A stretch of DNA of 64,000 bases from Flavobacterium sp. Lineage in GTDB: Bacteria > Bacteroidota > Bacteroidia > Flavobacteriales > Flavobacteriaceae. Where the stretch lies: contig NZ_JAQSDH010000022.1 of assembly GCF_029945805.1 (NCBI RefSeq), forward strand, positions 186,001-250,000, read 5' to 3'. This document shows positions 8,444 through 17,087 of the stretch, piece by piece; the stretch's first letter is position 1, and the number at the start of each line of letters is the position of its first letter. The translations under genes were made by a program, and so were the position numbers. The notes beneath the pieces were generated by a model. The model was not told the DNA's origin. It searched no databases and saw only the letters and a list, made by a program, of their open reading frames with translations.

Positions 8444-8935
8444 CTATAAATTAAAAGATGCTCCAATTTGAAATACAAACTGATTGTTAAGACGCTCATA
8501 TCCTTCAGCATTTGTATTGTATTTTGCTAATGGAATTCCGGCTTCTGTATAAATTCCAAATCCATTAGTAAAAAAATAACGTGCTCCTAGATGCGCTCCA
8601 AAATTACGTAACCCCAAATCTAAGCCTGGATATACATCGAATTTATCACTAATTTTTAAAACGTTTCCAATGTTAGCATTGAAACGAAATTTAGCATCAA
8701 ATCGATCATCAAATTTTGGCGTCCCAACGGCATTTGTTGTATTTAACAAGTACGATATTTGTCCGCCAATCGAAATATTTTCTCCAAGACCATAATCATA
8801 AGTAGTTGCAATACCGGCAGCATGTTCTTGTAATGTTGCGCCAACTTGTAATTTCATATCCCCTTTTCCTTTAAAAGCTTGCGCGTTTGCCAAACTCACG
8901 AATACAATGGCGACTAATGTAATTATTCTTCTCAT
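8444..8935 (-). CDS. small outer-membrane beta-barrel protein (DUF6646-like)
   Basis: A 163-residue exported protein with a signal peptide ending ANAQA. Alternating hydrophobic/polar strands with Gly and aromatic residues (LGARYFFTNGFGIYTEAG) and a C-terminal Phe (FQIGASFNL) are typical of an outer-membrane barrel of six to eight strands. It resembles a small flavobacterial family of unknown function; the DUF name is from memory. A good promoter lies upstream, and phnA follows after two bases. Confidence 0.78.
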   Translation of the reverse strand: MRRIITLVAIVFVSLANAQAFKGKGDMKLQVGATLQEHAAGIATTYDYGLGENISIGGQISYLLNTTNAVGTPKFDDRFDAKFRFNANIGNVLKISDKFDVYPGLDLGLRNFGAHLGARYFFTNGFGIYTEAGIPLAKYNTNAEGYERLNNQFVFQIGASFNL

Positions 8936-8953
8936 TTTATTTTATTTTAATTG

Positions 8954-8985
8954 CAAATATACAGATTTTGAAAATTCTGACCCAA
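8954..8985 (-). promoter_or_regulatory. Bacteroidetes-type promoter of the barrel-phnA pair
   Basis: On the minus strand, TTG, 21 bases, then TATATTTG match the flavobacterial consensus TTG-N17-23-TAnnTTTG, about 20 bases before the ATG at 8935. Confidence 0.6.
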
Positions 8986-9028
8986 GACTTACAGCCGAAT
9001 TGTATGAAGCACTGAATAAATCAAAAAT

Positions 9029-9766
9029 CTAATTCCTTCCTTTCTCGTTAAAATACAATTCGTATAGGGGTTCGCTTTGCCAAAACTGTTTCGTATCAAT
9101 ATCCATCAACGTTAATGGTCCCATGAAGGCTGCTCCAGTGTCCACATTCCAAACGCAAGCTTTGTTAATGGGAACGATTTCGTTTATTTTAGTTACTGGC
9201 GTGTGCCCGATATAAATTTCATCATATAAAGTGAATCTTTTTGGATAATACAAACTGTCTTTCGGAAAGGATTCGTTCAATGCCAATGCCATTTCCCAAA
9301 GGGATCGATCCCAATAAAACATTCTTGGAAAATATTCGTGTTCTACCCCATTGATGTTAGTAAATCCCGCATGAATAAACAATCGATTTTGTTCGTCTAA
9401 ATAAAAATCCTTCAGCGACCTAAGAAACTCCATGTGAATGTGCTTTTTTTCATTGGTCACGCAGGAATAGGCCAAAACAGTTGCTTTTCCGCCGTGTTTG
9501 AACCACATTCCTTCATCAATGTTTTTATTGTCATTTAGCATCCAATCCAGCAGTAATTCATCGTGATTTCCACGAAGGAAAATGCATTCATTAGTTCTAC
9601 TTACCTCCATTAGAAAATCTATGACTTGTGGCGATTCACTCCAGCCATCTACATAATCTCCGAGAAAAATTAAGGTATCCTCATTCGTGACAACGGCTCT
9701 TTCTAAAACTTGTCTCAAAGCTTTCAATCCACCATGAATATCGCCAATTACTAATGTTCGTTTCAT
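9029..9766 (-). CDS. metallophosphatase of the PPP / Ap4A-hydrolase type
   Basis: A roughly 245-residue calcineurin-like phosphoesterase. The dinuclear metal motifs are ordered as expected: VIGDIHGG, then LGDYVDGW, then RGNHDELL, and a later IHAGF and IGHTPV. The family dephosphorylates Ser/Thr proteins or hydrolyses dinucleoside polyphosphates; sequence alone does not decide. The ORF track begins two codons earlier (MYMKRT). The second Met was chosen because homologs usually begin MKRTLVIGD or similar, but either start is possible. Transcribed alone. Confidence 0.9.
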   Translation of the reverse strand: MKRTLVIGDIHGGLKALRQVLERAVVTNEDTLIFLGDYVDGWSESPQVIDFLMEVSRTNECIFLRGNHDELLLDWMLNDNKNIDEGMWFKHGGKATVLAYSCVTNEKKHIHMEFLRSLKDFYLDEQNRLFIHAGFTNINGVEHEYFPRMFYWDRSLWEMALALNESFPKDSLYYPKRFTLYDEIYIGHTPVTKINEIVPINKACVWNVDTGAAFMGPLTLMDIDTKQFWQSEPLYELYFNEKGRN

Positions 9767-9874
9767 ATACATACTATAAATGTAAAAATAACAGAAATAA
9801 ACGTAGCATGTTATTTTACTTGGAAAATTATTTACTTTTGAAGTTGCATTTTATAACCCAAAATTCTTTCATAT

Positions 9875-11050
9875 ATGAAAAAAATTTGCGCCATTTTTTT
9901 AATTCTTTTTATTAATTTCAGTTTTTCACAATCAAAAACTATTTCTGGAATTATCAAAGACATTTCTTCTTTAGTGCCCATACAAAGCGTTTCCATTGGT
10001 GTAAGCAATTCCAATTTGGGAACTATTTCAAATGAGGATGGAAAGTTCCGCATAACACTGCCGGAAAATAGCAGCAAAATAGAGTTTACGCATTTGCTAT
10101 ATAATTCAGAAACGCATACCATTAACAAAAATGACAGCGAAATCGAAATACTGCTAACGCCAAAATCCTTTATATTGGATGAAGTAGTCATAAATCACAG
10201 ACCTGGAAAAGAATTGCTTATTAATGCTATCGATGCTTCAAAAGAGAAATTGGAGCGATCAATACTACTCAACACCTATTATCGTGAATTTGTAAATGTT
10301 GACACTAAATACACTTCCTTTTCTGAAGGTCTTGTAGATTATTATGTGAAAAGGAAAAGTGGCGCTTCTGAAGTAGAGGTAAGGCAAAGCCGAGTTTTTG
10401 ATTTAAAGGATGAAAAGGCTTCCGAAAGAGAAAAAGCCATTCAGTCTGTCAATTTAAATGATATAAGGGATGCTGTTACTACTGCTTATAACTTTAAAGC
10501 AGTAAGTAAAATAATAAAAGATGATAATTATTTTTTTGAAGTTGAAACCAAAACAGAGGAGAACGGAAATAGCATTGAAGTTATAACCATTCAGCCAAAA
10601 GCAGGCGTTGAAGAGGAACAAATATATGAAGGCTCCGTAACATACGATGCTAAAACTAAACTCATATTGGAGATTGATTTACGCTTTTCTCCTGAGCATA
10701 AAAAATTTAATATTCTTCATAATTTAATAATCGCTAAAGCAAAATTTAATGATTTTGCCCGAAAAACAAAGTTTAAAATAGATGGCGATAAATATGTAAT
10801 GATTTACAATCAGATTAAGATTAATTTCTATATGAAGTTTGGCAAAATGATAAATAATACATTTGAAAGCGTCTATGATATGACCACATTGGATTATGCT
10901 GAAGGAGAGTTCAAGTTGGCTAAAGACAAAAAATACAAAGAGAGAAGTTTATTTGAAAATGGGAATAAATACACAGAAGAATTCTGGAAGAAGTACAACA
11001 TAGTCTTGTTAAGCGATTCTGAAGAAAAAATAATCAACAGCCTTAAATAG
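9875..11050 (+). CDS. exported protein with carboxypeptidase-like regulatory domain
   Basis: A 391-residue protein with a signal peptide (MKKICAIFLILFINFSFSQ) and an N-terminal carboxypeptidase-regulatory-like beta-sandwich at about 20-100 (ISGIIKDISSLVPIQSVSI, then LDEVVINHRPGKELLINAI). The C-terminal 280 residues are beta-rich and resemble the body of flavobacterial DUF5686-type outer-membrane proteins, but the protein is shorter and no full barrel is evident. A TACTTTTG element lies at 9833-9840. Function unknown, probably at the cell envelope. Confidence 0.8.
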   Translation: MKKICAIFLILFINFSFSQSKTISGIIKDISSLVPIQSVSIGVSNSNLGTISNEDGKFRITLPENSSKIEFTHLLYNSETHTINKNDSEIEILLTPKSFILDEVVINHRPGKELLINAIDASKEKLERSILLNTYYREFVNVDTKYTSFSEGLVDYYVKRKSGASEVEVRQSRVFDLKDEKASEREKAIQSVNLNDIRDAVTTAYNFKAVSKIIKDDNYFFEVETKTEENGNSIEVITIQPKAGVEEEQIYEGSVTYDAKTKLILEIDLRFSPEHKKFNILHNLIIAKAKFNDFARKTKFKIDGDKYVMIYNQIKINFYMKFGKMINNTFESVYDMTTLDYAEGEFKLAKDKKYKERSLFENGNKYTEEFWKKYNIVLLSDSEEKIINSLK

Positions 11051-12202
11051 TTATTTAGTTTCCGAATCGTATTTCATTTTCCGTAATATTCGCATAGCTT
11101 CTTTAAAACTCAAATAAACTGTTGGGCTTTTCTGTGCCTTTAATAATGGTTTCGCTTCTACTAGTTTCTGTTTTGCGTTATCAAAACCATTGAGGTAACA
11201 AATCATCAAAGTTGAGGGAAGATTTTCCAGATCTTTATCATCGCGTTCTGATAACACCATTCCTTTTTGCATTTTATGAATCAAGCTGATATTTGAATTA
11301 TAAATATGATGCAGCATTTTTTTGTTGTAAGCTGGTGGCTCAAACAACATTTTGTTTTCCATTTTATAATAACCGTTGTCAAAAAAATGAATCGTCAATT
11401 GTTCCAATGGATAATAACTTGTTTTATCATTCAACCCGAGTGGCACATATTCAACAATAGTAAAACTTTGCTCATTATAGCTAATGGAAACCACATCAAG
11501 CGCAGAATAAAATAGCTTGACTTGTTCGTTTATTAATTCAATATCGACCCGTGAAAGATAGGTTACATCCCTAATTTTTTTTGGAACACCGGCCCAGCAA
11601 ATAACGAACAATTCTTTAAAAACATTATATTTTGAGGTCATGTCTTTATGCCGGTTATATATAAAATCGACTACGCCATCCAAAGTGTGTGCAATGCTAT
11701 TATGCGAGCCATTTTCGATACTGATAACCGTTTCAATATTCTGTTTTGAATACGGAATCTTATCTTCCGTGGGCATCGTATTGCTTCCGATACGAACAAA
11801 AACACTATTTGCCAAAATAGTATGAATGTTTTTTTTGAACCTCGAAGTTTTATTCTTGGGCTTAATGGTGACCAATCCCACTACTTTATCTTTGGAAAGA
11901 TTCGGAAACGGGACATTCTCATATTGAATTTTTGGTGGATTTTCCAAATACGCATTTACCAAATTTTGAATCCGACTGTCATCAAAAAAATCATCGCCAA
12001 CAATTTCGTTGTCCTGATCTTCGACACCAACAACAATGTAAGAATTATTGGAAGGATTAGAATTCGACAACGCGCAAATGTGTTTCAAAAACTTCGCCTT
12101 TCCTTCTTTAGTATGTAAATTCAACTGACGCTTTTTATCATAAAAACTGCTCTCATCATTGTGAGCTAAAAGGTTTTTAATCAAAAGACGCTTATTTATC
12201 AT
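11051..12202 (-). CDS. AlbA_2 (Schlafen-type) DNA-binding domain protein
   Basis: A 383-residue cytosolic protein. Residues about 10-155 fit the AlbA_2/Schlafen-like divergent nucleotide- or DNA-binding domain (FLKHICALSNSN, then YIVVGVEDQDNEIVGDDFF and FVRIGSNTMPT). The C-terminal 220 residues are helical and unassigned. Such proteins are usually described as putative regulators or helicase-like ATP-binding proteins, but no Walker motif is seen. It ends one base after the convergent gene at 11050 and may be read through from the aldo/keto reductase upstream. Confidence 0.8.
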   Translation of the reverse strand: MINKRLLIKNLLAHNDESSFYDKKRQLNLHTKEGKAKFLKHICALSNSNPSNNSYIVVGVEDQDNEIVGDDFFDDSRIQNLVNAYLENPPKIQYENVPFPNLSKDKVVGLVTIKPKNKTSRFKKNIHTILANSVFVRIGSNTMPTEDKIPYSKQNIETVISIENGSHNSIAHTLDGVVDFIYNRHKDMTSKYNVFKELFVICWAGVPKKIRDVTYLSRVDIELINEQVKLFYSALDVVSISYNEQSFTIVEYVPLGLNDKTSYYPLEQLTIHFFDNGYYKMENKMLFEPPAYNKKMLHHIYNSNISLIHKMQKGMVLSERDDKDLENLPSTLMICYLNGFDNAKQKLVEAKPLLKAQKSPTVYLSFKEAMRILRKMKYDSETK

Positions 12203-12218
12203 AAAGTGGTCAGTGGTA

Positions 12219-12268
12219 ATTTTTTTAGTGTTCAGTTGCTGCCAACTAATTACTGAACACTGAATGCT
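12219..12268. repeat. GTGTTCAGT-type short repeat with hairpin potential
   Basis: Direct and inverted copies of TGGTCAGTGG, GTGTTCAGT and CTGAACACTGAA in the gap between two minus-strand genes. AGTGTTCAG pairs with CTGAACACT. Similar text recurs at 38584-38643. Confidence 0.55.
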
Positions 12269-12273
12269 CTTTT

Positions 12274-13140
12274 TTAAGGCACTTTATTTCCCATACTTTC
12301 GGTCCAAATGGCAAACCAATCCAACGGATCCAACTCCATTTCAACGGCTTTCATTAAGGCCTGAATTCGGGCAATATTAACAGTTCCCGCAACTGGAATA
12401 ACCTTGGCAGGATGTTTCATAACCCATGCCAAAAGAATAGTATCGGATCCCAAATGGTATTTTTCAACCAACTGTGCCAAGAGTTTCTTAAGTCTTCTAG
12501 TTTGCTCAATGTCTTCTCTAAAAACTGTTCCAAGCGGATTCCAGGACATTGGGCGAATTTTATGCAACTCCATATAATCTAAACTTCCGTCGACCATTGC
12601 TTCGTGATGCGTAGCTGAAAACTGTATCTGGTTGTAATTAACTTCTGTTTTTTGACGGATTAATTCGGTTTGCGATGGCGTAAAATTGGAAAGTCCAAAG
12701 TCAATAATTTTCCCTTCTTTTTTTAATTGGGCAACAGCCTCAGCAATTTCATCAGCAACCATTAACGGACTTGGTCGGTGCAATAATAAAACATCAATAT
12801 AATCCGTTTGCAAGTTTTTTAAAGAGTTTTCTACCGACCAAATAATATACTTTTTCGAATAATCATAATGCTTAACCGGATTATTTCTTCCATTAGTATG
12901 CTGAATTCCACATTTTGAAATTAGCTGCATTTTCTTTCTGTCGATTTTACTTTGCTTAAAAGCTTTACCAAAATCAGATTCTGTAGTATAATCTCCGTAA
13001 ATATCCGCAAGATCAAAAGTCGTTATTTTATTTTCGATGCAAATATTCATGAGATGCTCCATTTCCGAGGTAGCTAATTTCTTGTCCCAAATTCCCCAAT
13101 TCATAGTTCCGGCAACGATGGGCGATAATTTTGTTTTCAT
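12274..13140 (-). CDS. aldo/keto reductase (YdhF-like)
   Basis: NADPH-dependent aldo/keto reductase of 288 residues. Visible landmarks are FDLADIYGDY (catalytic Asp and Tyr), LISKCGIQ (catalytic Lys), LLLHRPSPL (catalytic His), GLSNFTP and the cofactor-binding end VIPVAGTVNIARI. The AGTMNWG and RPSPL spelling is close to E. coli YdhF. The ORF track extends 41 codons upstream through a low-quality stretch; the start at MKTKLSPIVAG gives the normal family length. Physiological substrate unknown. Confidence 0.9.
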   Translation of the reverse strand: MKTKLSPIVAGTMNWGIWDKKLATSEMEHLMNICIENKITTFDLADIYGDYTTESDFGKAFKQSKIDRKKMQLISKCGIQHTNGRNNPVKHYDYSKKYIIWSVENSLKNLQTDYIDVLLLHRPSPLMVADEIAEAVAQLKKEGKIIDFGLSNFTPSQTELIRQKTEVNYNQIQFSATHHEAMVDGSLDYMELHKIRPMSWNPLGTVFREDIEQTRRLKKLLAQLVEKYHLGSDTILLAWVMKHPAKVIPVAGTVNIARIQALMKAVEMELDPLDWFAIWTESMGNKVP

Positions 13141-13384
13141 TTTAATTTCTTTTTTACTGTTATGGAAGTTTTTAATGAATTTCGAAAATTTTAGTATTTT
13201 GCCAACGAAAATTTCCGCAAACGTATTCGGTCTTAAAATTATAAAAAGAAAATCATAAATCATCCTTAAAATGGTGACGATTTCTAAAGTTTTAACGCAT
13301 TGTTAACATCTGTTACGGGATAAAATTTTCATTTTTGAAATGTTAAATTTATAACGGTCTCACATTAGAATAAATAGAGTAACT

Positions 13385-14389
13385 ATGGAAGAAAATGGTA
13401 CAGCTTTAGACATTAGAGCAATTAATGAAAAAATAGAAAGAGAAAGTGCTTTTATTGACTTGCTGACTATGGAAATGAACAAAGTCATTGTCGGCCAAAA
13501 ACACATGATAGAACGATTGCTAATTGGACTTTTGGGTCAAGGACACATTTTGTTAGAAGGCGTACCCGGATTAGCAAAAACTTTAGCCATAAACACGCTA
13601 TCGCAAGCGGTTCAAGGAAGTTTCAGCCGTATCCAATTTACGCCAGATTTATTGCCCGCCGATGTTGTGGGAACCATGATTTATAATATTAAAGCCAACG
13701 AATTCTCAATCAAAAAAGGACCAATTTTTGCAAATTTCGTTCTAGCCGATGAGATCAATCGTGCGCCAGCCAAAGTGCAGTCTGCTTTGCTAGAAGCGAT
13801 GCAAGAAAAACAAGTTACGATTGGCGATACCACTTTTAAATTAGACCGACCCTTTTTAGTTTTGGCTACGCAAAACCCCATTGAGCAAGAAGGTACGTAT
13901 CCGTTACCAGAAGCGCAAGTGGATCGATTTATGTTGAAAACCGTGATCGATTATCCAAAAATGGACGAAGAACGAATGGTTATTCGTCAGAATCTTAAAG
14001 GTGCTTACGAAAAAGTAAATGCCGTAGTTTCTGTCGAACAAATTCTAAGAGCACAAGAAGCCGTTCGAGAAGTGTATATGGATGAAAAAATCGAAAAATA
14101 CATCTTAGATATTGTCTTTGCAACACGTTATCCTGAAAAATATAAATTAGAAAGTTTAAAACCATTGATTGGATTTGGAGCTTCTCCTCGAGGAAGTATC
14201 AACTTGGCGAACGCTGCTAAATGTTATGCTTTCATCAAACGTCGTGGTTATGTAATTCCAGAAGACGTTCGTGCTGTAGTTCATGATGTGTTGCGTCACA
14301 GAATTGGCATCACTTATGAAGCTGAAGCGGAAAACATTACTTCTGTTGACATCATCAACAAAATCGTTAACGAAATCGAAGTACCTTAA
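13385..14389 (+). CDS. moxR: MoxR-type AAA ATPase
   Basis: A 334-residue AAA+ chaperone-like ATPase that leads the Bat operon. Walker A is GVPGLAKT (59-66), Walker B FVLADEINRAP, sensor ATQNPIEQEGTYPLPEAQ, with the arginine-finger sequence AQVDRFM and the lid helices after it. MoxR proteins act with VWA-domain partners, which follow immediately. The gap before DUF58 (14390-14472) holds short repeats, so the operon continues through repeat DNA. TTTTTG at 13334-13339 may be part of the promoter but is an imperfect match. Confidence 0.96.
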   Translation: MEENGTALDIRAINEKIERESAFIDLLTMEMNKVIVGQKHMIERLLIGLLGQGHILLEGVPGLAKTLAINTLSQAVQGSFSRIQFTPDLLPADVVGTMIYNIKANEFSIKKGPIFANFVLADEINRAPAKVQSALLEAMQEKQVTIGDTTFKLDRPFLVLATQNPIEQEGTYPLPEAQVDRFMLKTVIDYPKMDEERMVIRQNLKGAYEKVNAVVSVEQILRAQEAVREVYMDEKIEKYILDIVFATRYPEKYKLESLKPLIGFGASPRGSINLANAAKCYAFIKRRGYVIPEDVRAVVHDVLRHRIGITYEAEAENITSVDIINKIVNEIEVP

Positions 14390-14392
14390 ATT

Positions 14393-14471
14393 AGCTTCTA
14401 GCTTTCAGCAGTCAGCAGTCAGCATAATACTGATAGCTAATAGCTGAAGGCTAACCGCTGAAGGCTAAAAA
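14393..14471. repeat. short direct repeats (AGCAGTC / AGCTGAAGGCTAA) between moxR and DUF58
   Basis: Tandem and near-tandem units: CAGCAGTCAGCAGTCAGCA, then AGCTAATAGCTGAAGGCTAACCGCTGAAGGCTAA. Non-coding filler inside the operon, of the same style as the repeats at 22520, 23024 and 36978. Confidence 0.65.
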
Positions 14472-14472
14472 A

Positions 14473-15339
14473 ATGGAAACAAAAGACTTACTCAAAAAAG
14501 TTCGTAAAATCGAAATCAAAACCCGAAGACTGAGCGATCATATCTTCTCGGGCGAATACCACACGTCGTTTAAAGGCCGTGGTATGACGTTTTCAGAAGT
14601 GCGACAATACCAATTTGGTGACGACATACGTGCGATTGACTGGAATGTTACGGCGCGTTATAACGAACCTTACGTGAAAGTTTTTGAAGAAGAACGCGAA
14701 TTAACCATGATGCTAATGGTTGATATTTCGGGTTCGGAAGGATTTGGAACCAAAAACCAATTGAAAAGTGAAATCGTAACTGAAATCGCGGCAACGATGG
14801 CTTTTTCGGCGACACAGAATAATGATAAAATTGGGTTGATCTTATTTTCAGACCAAATCGAATTGTACATTCCGCCAAAAAAGGGAAAATCTCATGTTTT
14901 GCGAATCATCCGTGAGTTAATTGAATTTAAACCTAAAAGCAATAAAACCGATTTGTCACAAGCCTTAAAATTCTTATCAGGAACACAAAAAAAGAAAGCG
15001 ATTGTATTCGTGATTTCTGATTTTATGGTCGATGACGATTACGAAAAAACATTAAAAATTGCTGCAAAAAAACACGATATTACGGGAGTTCGCGTCTATG
15101 ATATTCGGGAAGAAAAAATGCCAAATATCGGAATGGTCGAAATGGAAGATGCTGAAACTGGAGAGATTTTAGTGGTAAATACCGGTTCAAAAAAAGCGCG
15201 CTTGAGTTATGAAAAACACTATCAAGAAAAAGTGAATTACTTTAAAGATATCTTTTCAAAATGTGGTTCAGGAACGGTTAATACTCGTGTTGACGAAAGT
15301 TACGTTACAAAATTATTGGGTTATTTTAAATCGAGATAA
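14473..15339 (+). CDS. DUF58 (VWA-like) protein of the Bat operon
   Basis: A 288-residue cytosolic DUF58 protein. The DUF58 signature YQFGDDIRAIDWNVTARYNEPYVKVFEEERE lies at about 47-78. It is followed by a VWA-like core whose metal site reads MLMVDISGSE (DxSGS) and a later VFVISDF. DUF58 proteins pair with MoxR ATPases; here the two are adjacent and co-oriented. The exact role in envelope stress or protein complex assembly is not established. Confidence 0.94.
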   Translation: METKDLLKKVRKIEIKTRRLSDHIFSGEYHTSFKGRGMTFSEVRQYQFGDDIRAIDWNVTARYNEPYVKVFEEERELTMMLMVDISGSEGFGTKNQLKSEIVTEIAATMAFSATQNNDKIGLILFSDQIELYIPPKKGKSHVLRIIRELIEFKPKSNKTDLSQALKFLSGTQKKKAIVFVISDFMVDDDYEKTLKIAAKKHDITGVRVYDIREEKMPNIGMVEMEDAETGEILVVNTGSKKARLSYEKHYQEKVNYFKDIFSKCGSGTVNTRVDESYVTKLLGYFKSR

Positions 15340-15342
15340 AAG

Positions 15343-15447
15343 TTTAACCGCAAGGTTCGCAAAAATATACGCACAGTACACCAGCTTTGTTGTTTAAAAT
15401 TTCATCTTTGCGAAACTTGTGAAAACCTTGTGCTCTTTGCGGTTAAA
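15343..15447. repeat. AACCGCAAGG palindromic repeat
   Basis: Long imperfect palindrome starting GTTTAACCGCAAGGTTCGCA and ending CTCTTTGCGGTTAAA. The inside is built of short units of the type CGCAAAG/CTTTGCG, with TTGTGAAAACCTTGTG on the right arm. It fills the 119-base gap between DUF58 and the next Bat gene. Confidence 0.75.
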
Positions 15448-15458
15448 TAAAAAAATAA

Positions 15459-17087
15459 ATGAGAATTAAATTATATATATTATTACTTTTCACATCTTCG
15501 CTTTTTGCCCAAAAAGTGACGACGTTGGTGAATGTTACCAAAAATAAAATTGGTGCCGAATTCAAGCTTACGCTGAAAACAGATGTGGATACTTTATCGA
15601 AAGTAAAATTTCCGGAAGCTAAAAACTTTGGAGCTCTTGAAGTTATTCAATCGTATAAAATGGATACGGTTAAAAGCGGCGCGCGTTACCAATTAATCAA
15701 GAATTATGGTCTAACGCAATTCGATAGCGGAAAATATATGATTCCGAGAATTCCGGTTTTAATTAATGGAAAACCGGTATTTTCAGACAGTATTAAAGTA
15801 GAAGTTAATGATGTAAAAGTCGATACATTGAAACAAAAAATGTACGACATTAAAGATATCGCTAAGGTTGAAAGTCCGCTTGGAACTTGGTGGATTTATC
15901 TTTTAATCCTTTTTGCAATTGGTGTTGCTGGTTATTTCATTTACAAATACATCAAGAAAAGACAAAGCGAACCTAAAGTTGAAGAAATCATTTTCAAATC
16001 GCCAATCGAAAAAGCGACGACTTTATTACAACAATTGGAAGGAAAAGAACTTTGGCAGAAAGGGGAAATCAAGCATTATTATTCTGAATTAACCGATATT
16101 GCTCGTAATTATATTGAAGAAGAAATTCATATTCCAGCAATGGAAAGCACTACCTCTGAACTAATAGAAGCCTTGCGAAAAGCGGCAAAACAACAAAAAT
16201 TAAAGCTTTCAAACGAAACCGTTCAGAATCTCGAAAAAGTTCTGATGCAAGCTGATTTAGTAAAATTCGCTAAAGTAAAACCACTGGATTTTGAAATTGA
16301 AGAAGACAAAAAACGGATTTCAAATTCGATTGTAACCATTCACAAATCGATTCCAGAAATTGTAGTAGTTGATGACGAATTAACAGAATGGAACGAACAA
16401 CAAAAAGAGTTAGCGCGATTAGAAAAGCTAAAAAAACAAAAACGGACAAGAATCATTTCCGCTATCGGAATTGCTTTTGCAATGCTATTTATTTTTGTTT
16501 TGGGATTGATCTATTTCAAAGGATTTGACTATGTAAAAGATAATCTTATCGGGAATCCAACTAAAGAATTAGTAGAAGGAAAATGGATTTACAGCGAATA
16601 TGGAAATCCGGGCGTTAAAATTGAAACACCAAAAGTTTTAAAACGAATTGATGCTTCCAAATCGCTTCCAAAAGATGCGGCTGCCTTGATAAAAGAAATG
16701 CAAACCTTTATTTATGGTAGTTTAGTAGACGATTTTTACATCGTGGTCAACACAACTAAATTCAAACAGGAAAGTCAATTGGATTTAGATAAGGTTGCCG
16801 AAACTTCATTGAAATTATTCGAGCAACAAGGTGCGACAAACATCATTGTCAAAACAGAAGATTTTGATACGCAAAAGGGCATTTCGGGCAAGAAAGCTTA
16901 TGGTACAATGACTATTATTGATAAAATTAGAAACAAATCGACCAAGATGTATTATGAAGTCATAATTTTTGGACAAAATGGCGGCATCCAACAAATAACC
17001 GTAATGTATAAAGAAGACGATAAATACGGAAAACAAATTTCTGATCGAATGTTAAACTCGGTTGAATTACAAACACCAGCACAATAA
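15459..17087 (+). CDS. membrane protein of the Bat operon (BatD-like N-terminal domain)
   Basis: A 542-residue protein with a signal peptide (LLLFTSSLFAQ), a periplasmic beta-rich domain to about 140, a membrane segment at about 143-163 (TWWIYLLILFAIGVAGYFIYK), a charged helical cytosolic part and a second membrane segment near 335-352 (ISAIGIAFAMLFIFVLGLIYF) followed by another soluble domain. It occupies the place taken in other Bat operons by a DUF4381-type protein. Its stop overlaps the BatA start by one base (TAATG), so the two are translationally coupled. Confidence 0.85.
   Translation: MRIKLYILLLFTSSLFAQKVTTLVNVTKNKIGAEFKLTLKTDVDTLSKVKFPEAKNFGALEVIQSYKMDTVKSGARYQLIKNYGLTQFDSGKYMIPRIPVLINGKPVFSDSIKVEVNDVKVDTLKQKMYDIKDIAKVESPLGTWWIYLLILFAIGVAGYFIYKYIKKRQSEPKVEEIIFKSPIEKATTLLQQLEGKELWQKGEIKHYYSELTDIARNYIEEEIHIPAMESTTSELIEALRKAAKQQKLKLSNETVQNLEKVLMQADLVKFAKVKPLDFEIEEDKKRISNSIVTIHKSIPEIVVVDDELTEWNEQQKELARLEKLKKQKRTRIISAIGIAFAMLFIFVLGLIYFKGFDYVKDNLIGNPTKELVEGKWIYSEYGNPGVKIETPKVLKRIDASKSLPKDAAALIKEMQTFIYGSLVDDFYIVVNTTKFKQESQLDLDKVAETSLKLFEQQGATNIIVKTEDFDTQKGISGKKAYGTMTIIDKIRNKSTKMYYEVIIFGQNGGIQQITVMYKEDDKYGKQISDRMLNSVELQTPAQ

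Noticed and set aside
12227-12263. Hairpin AGTGTTCAG/CTGAACACT taken as a terminator for the aldo/keto reductase
   Set aside because: On the minus strand the hairpin is followed by A residues, not T, so it does not fit a terminator for that gene; listed as a repeat.
13141-13263. N-terminal extension of the aldo/keto reductase in the track
   Set aside because: It adds 41 residues of non-family sequence; the internal Met gives the standard start.
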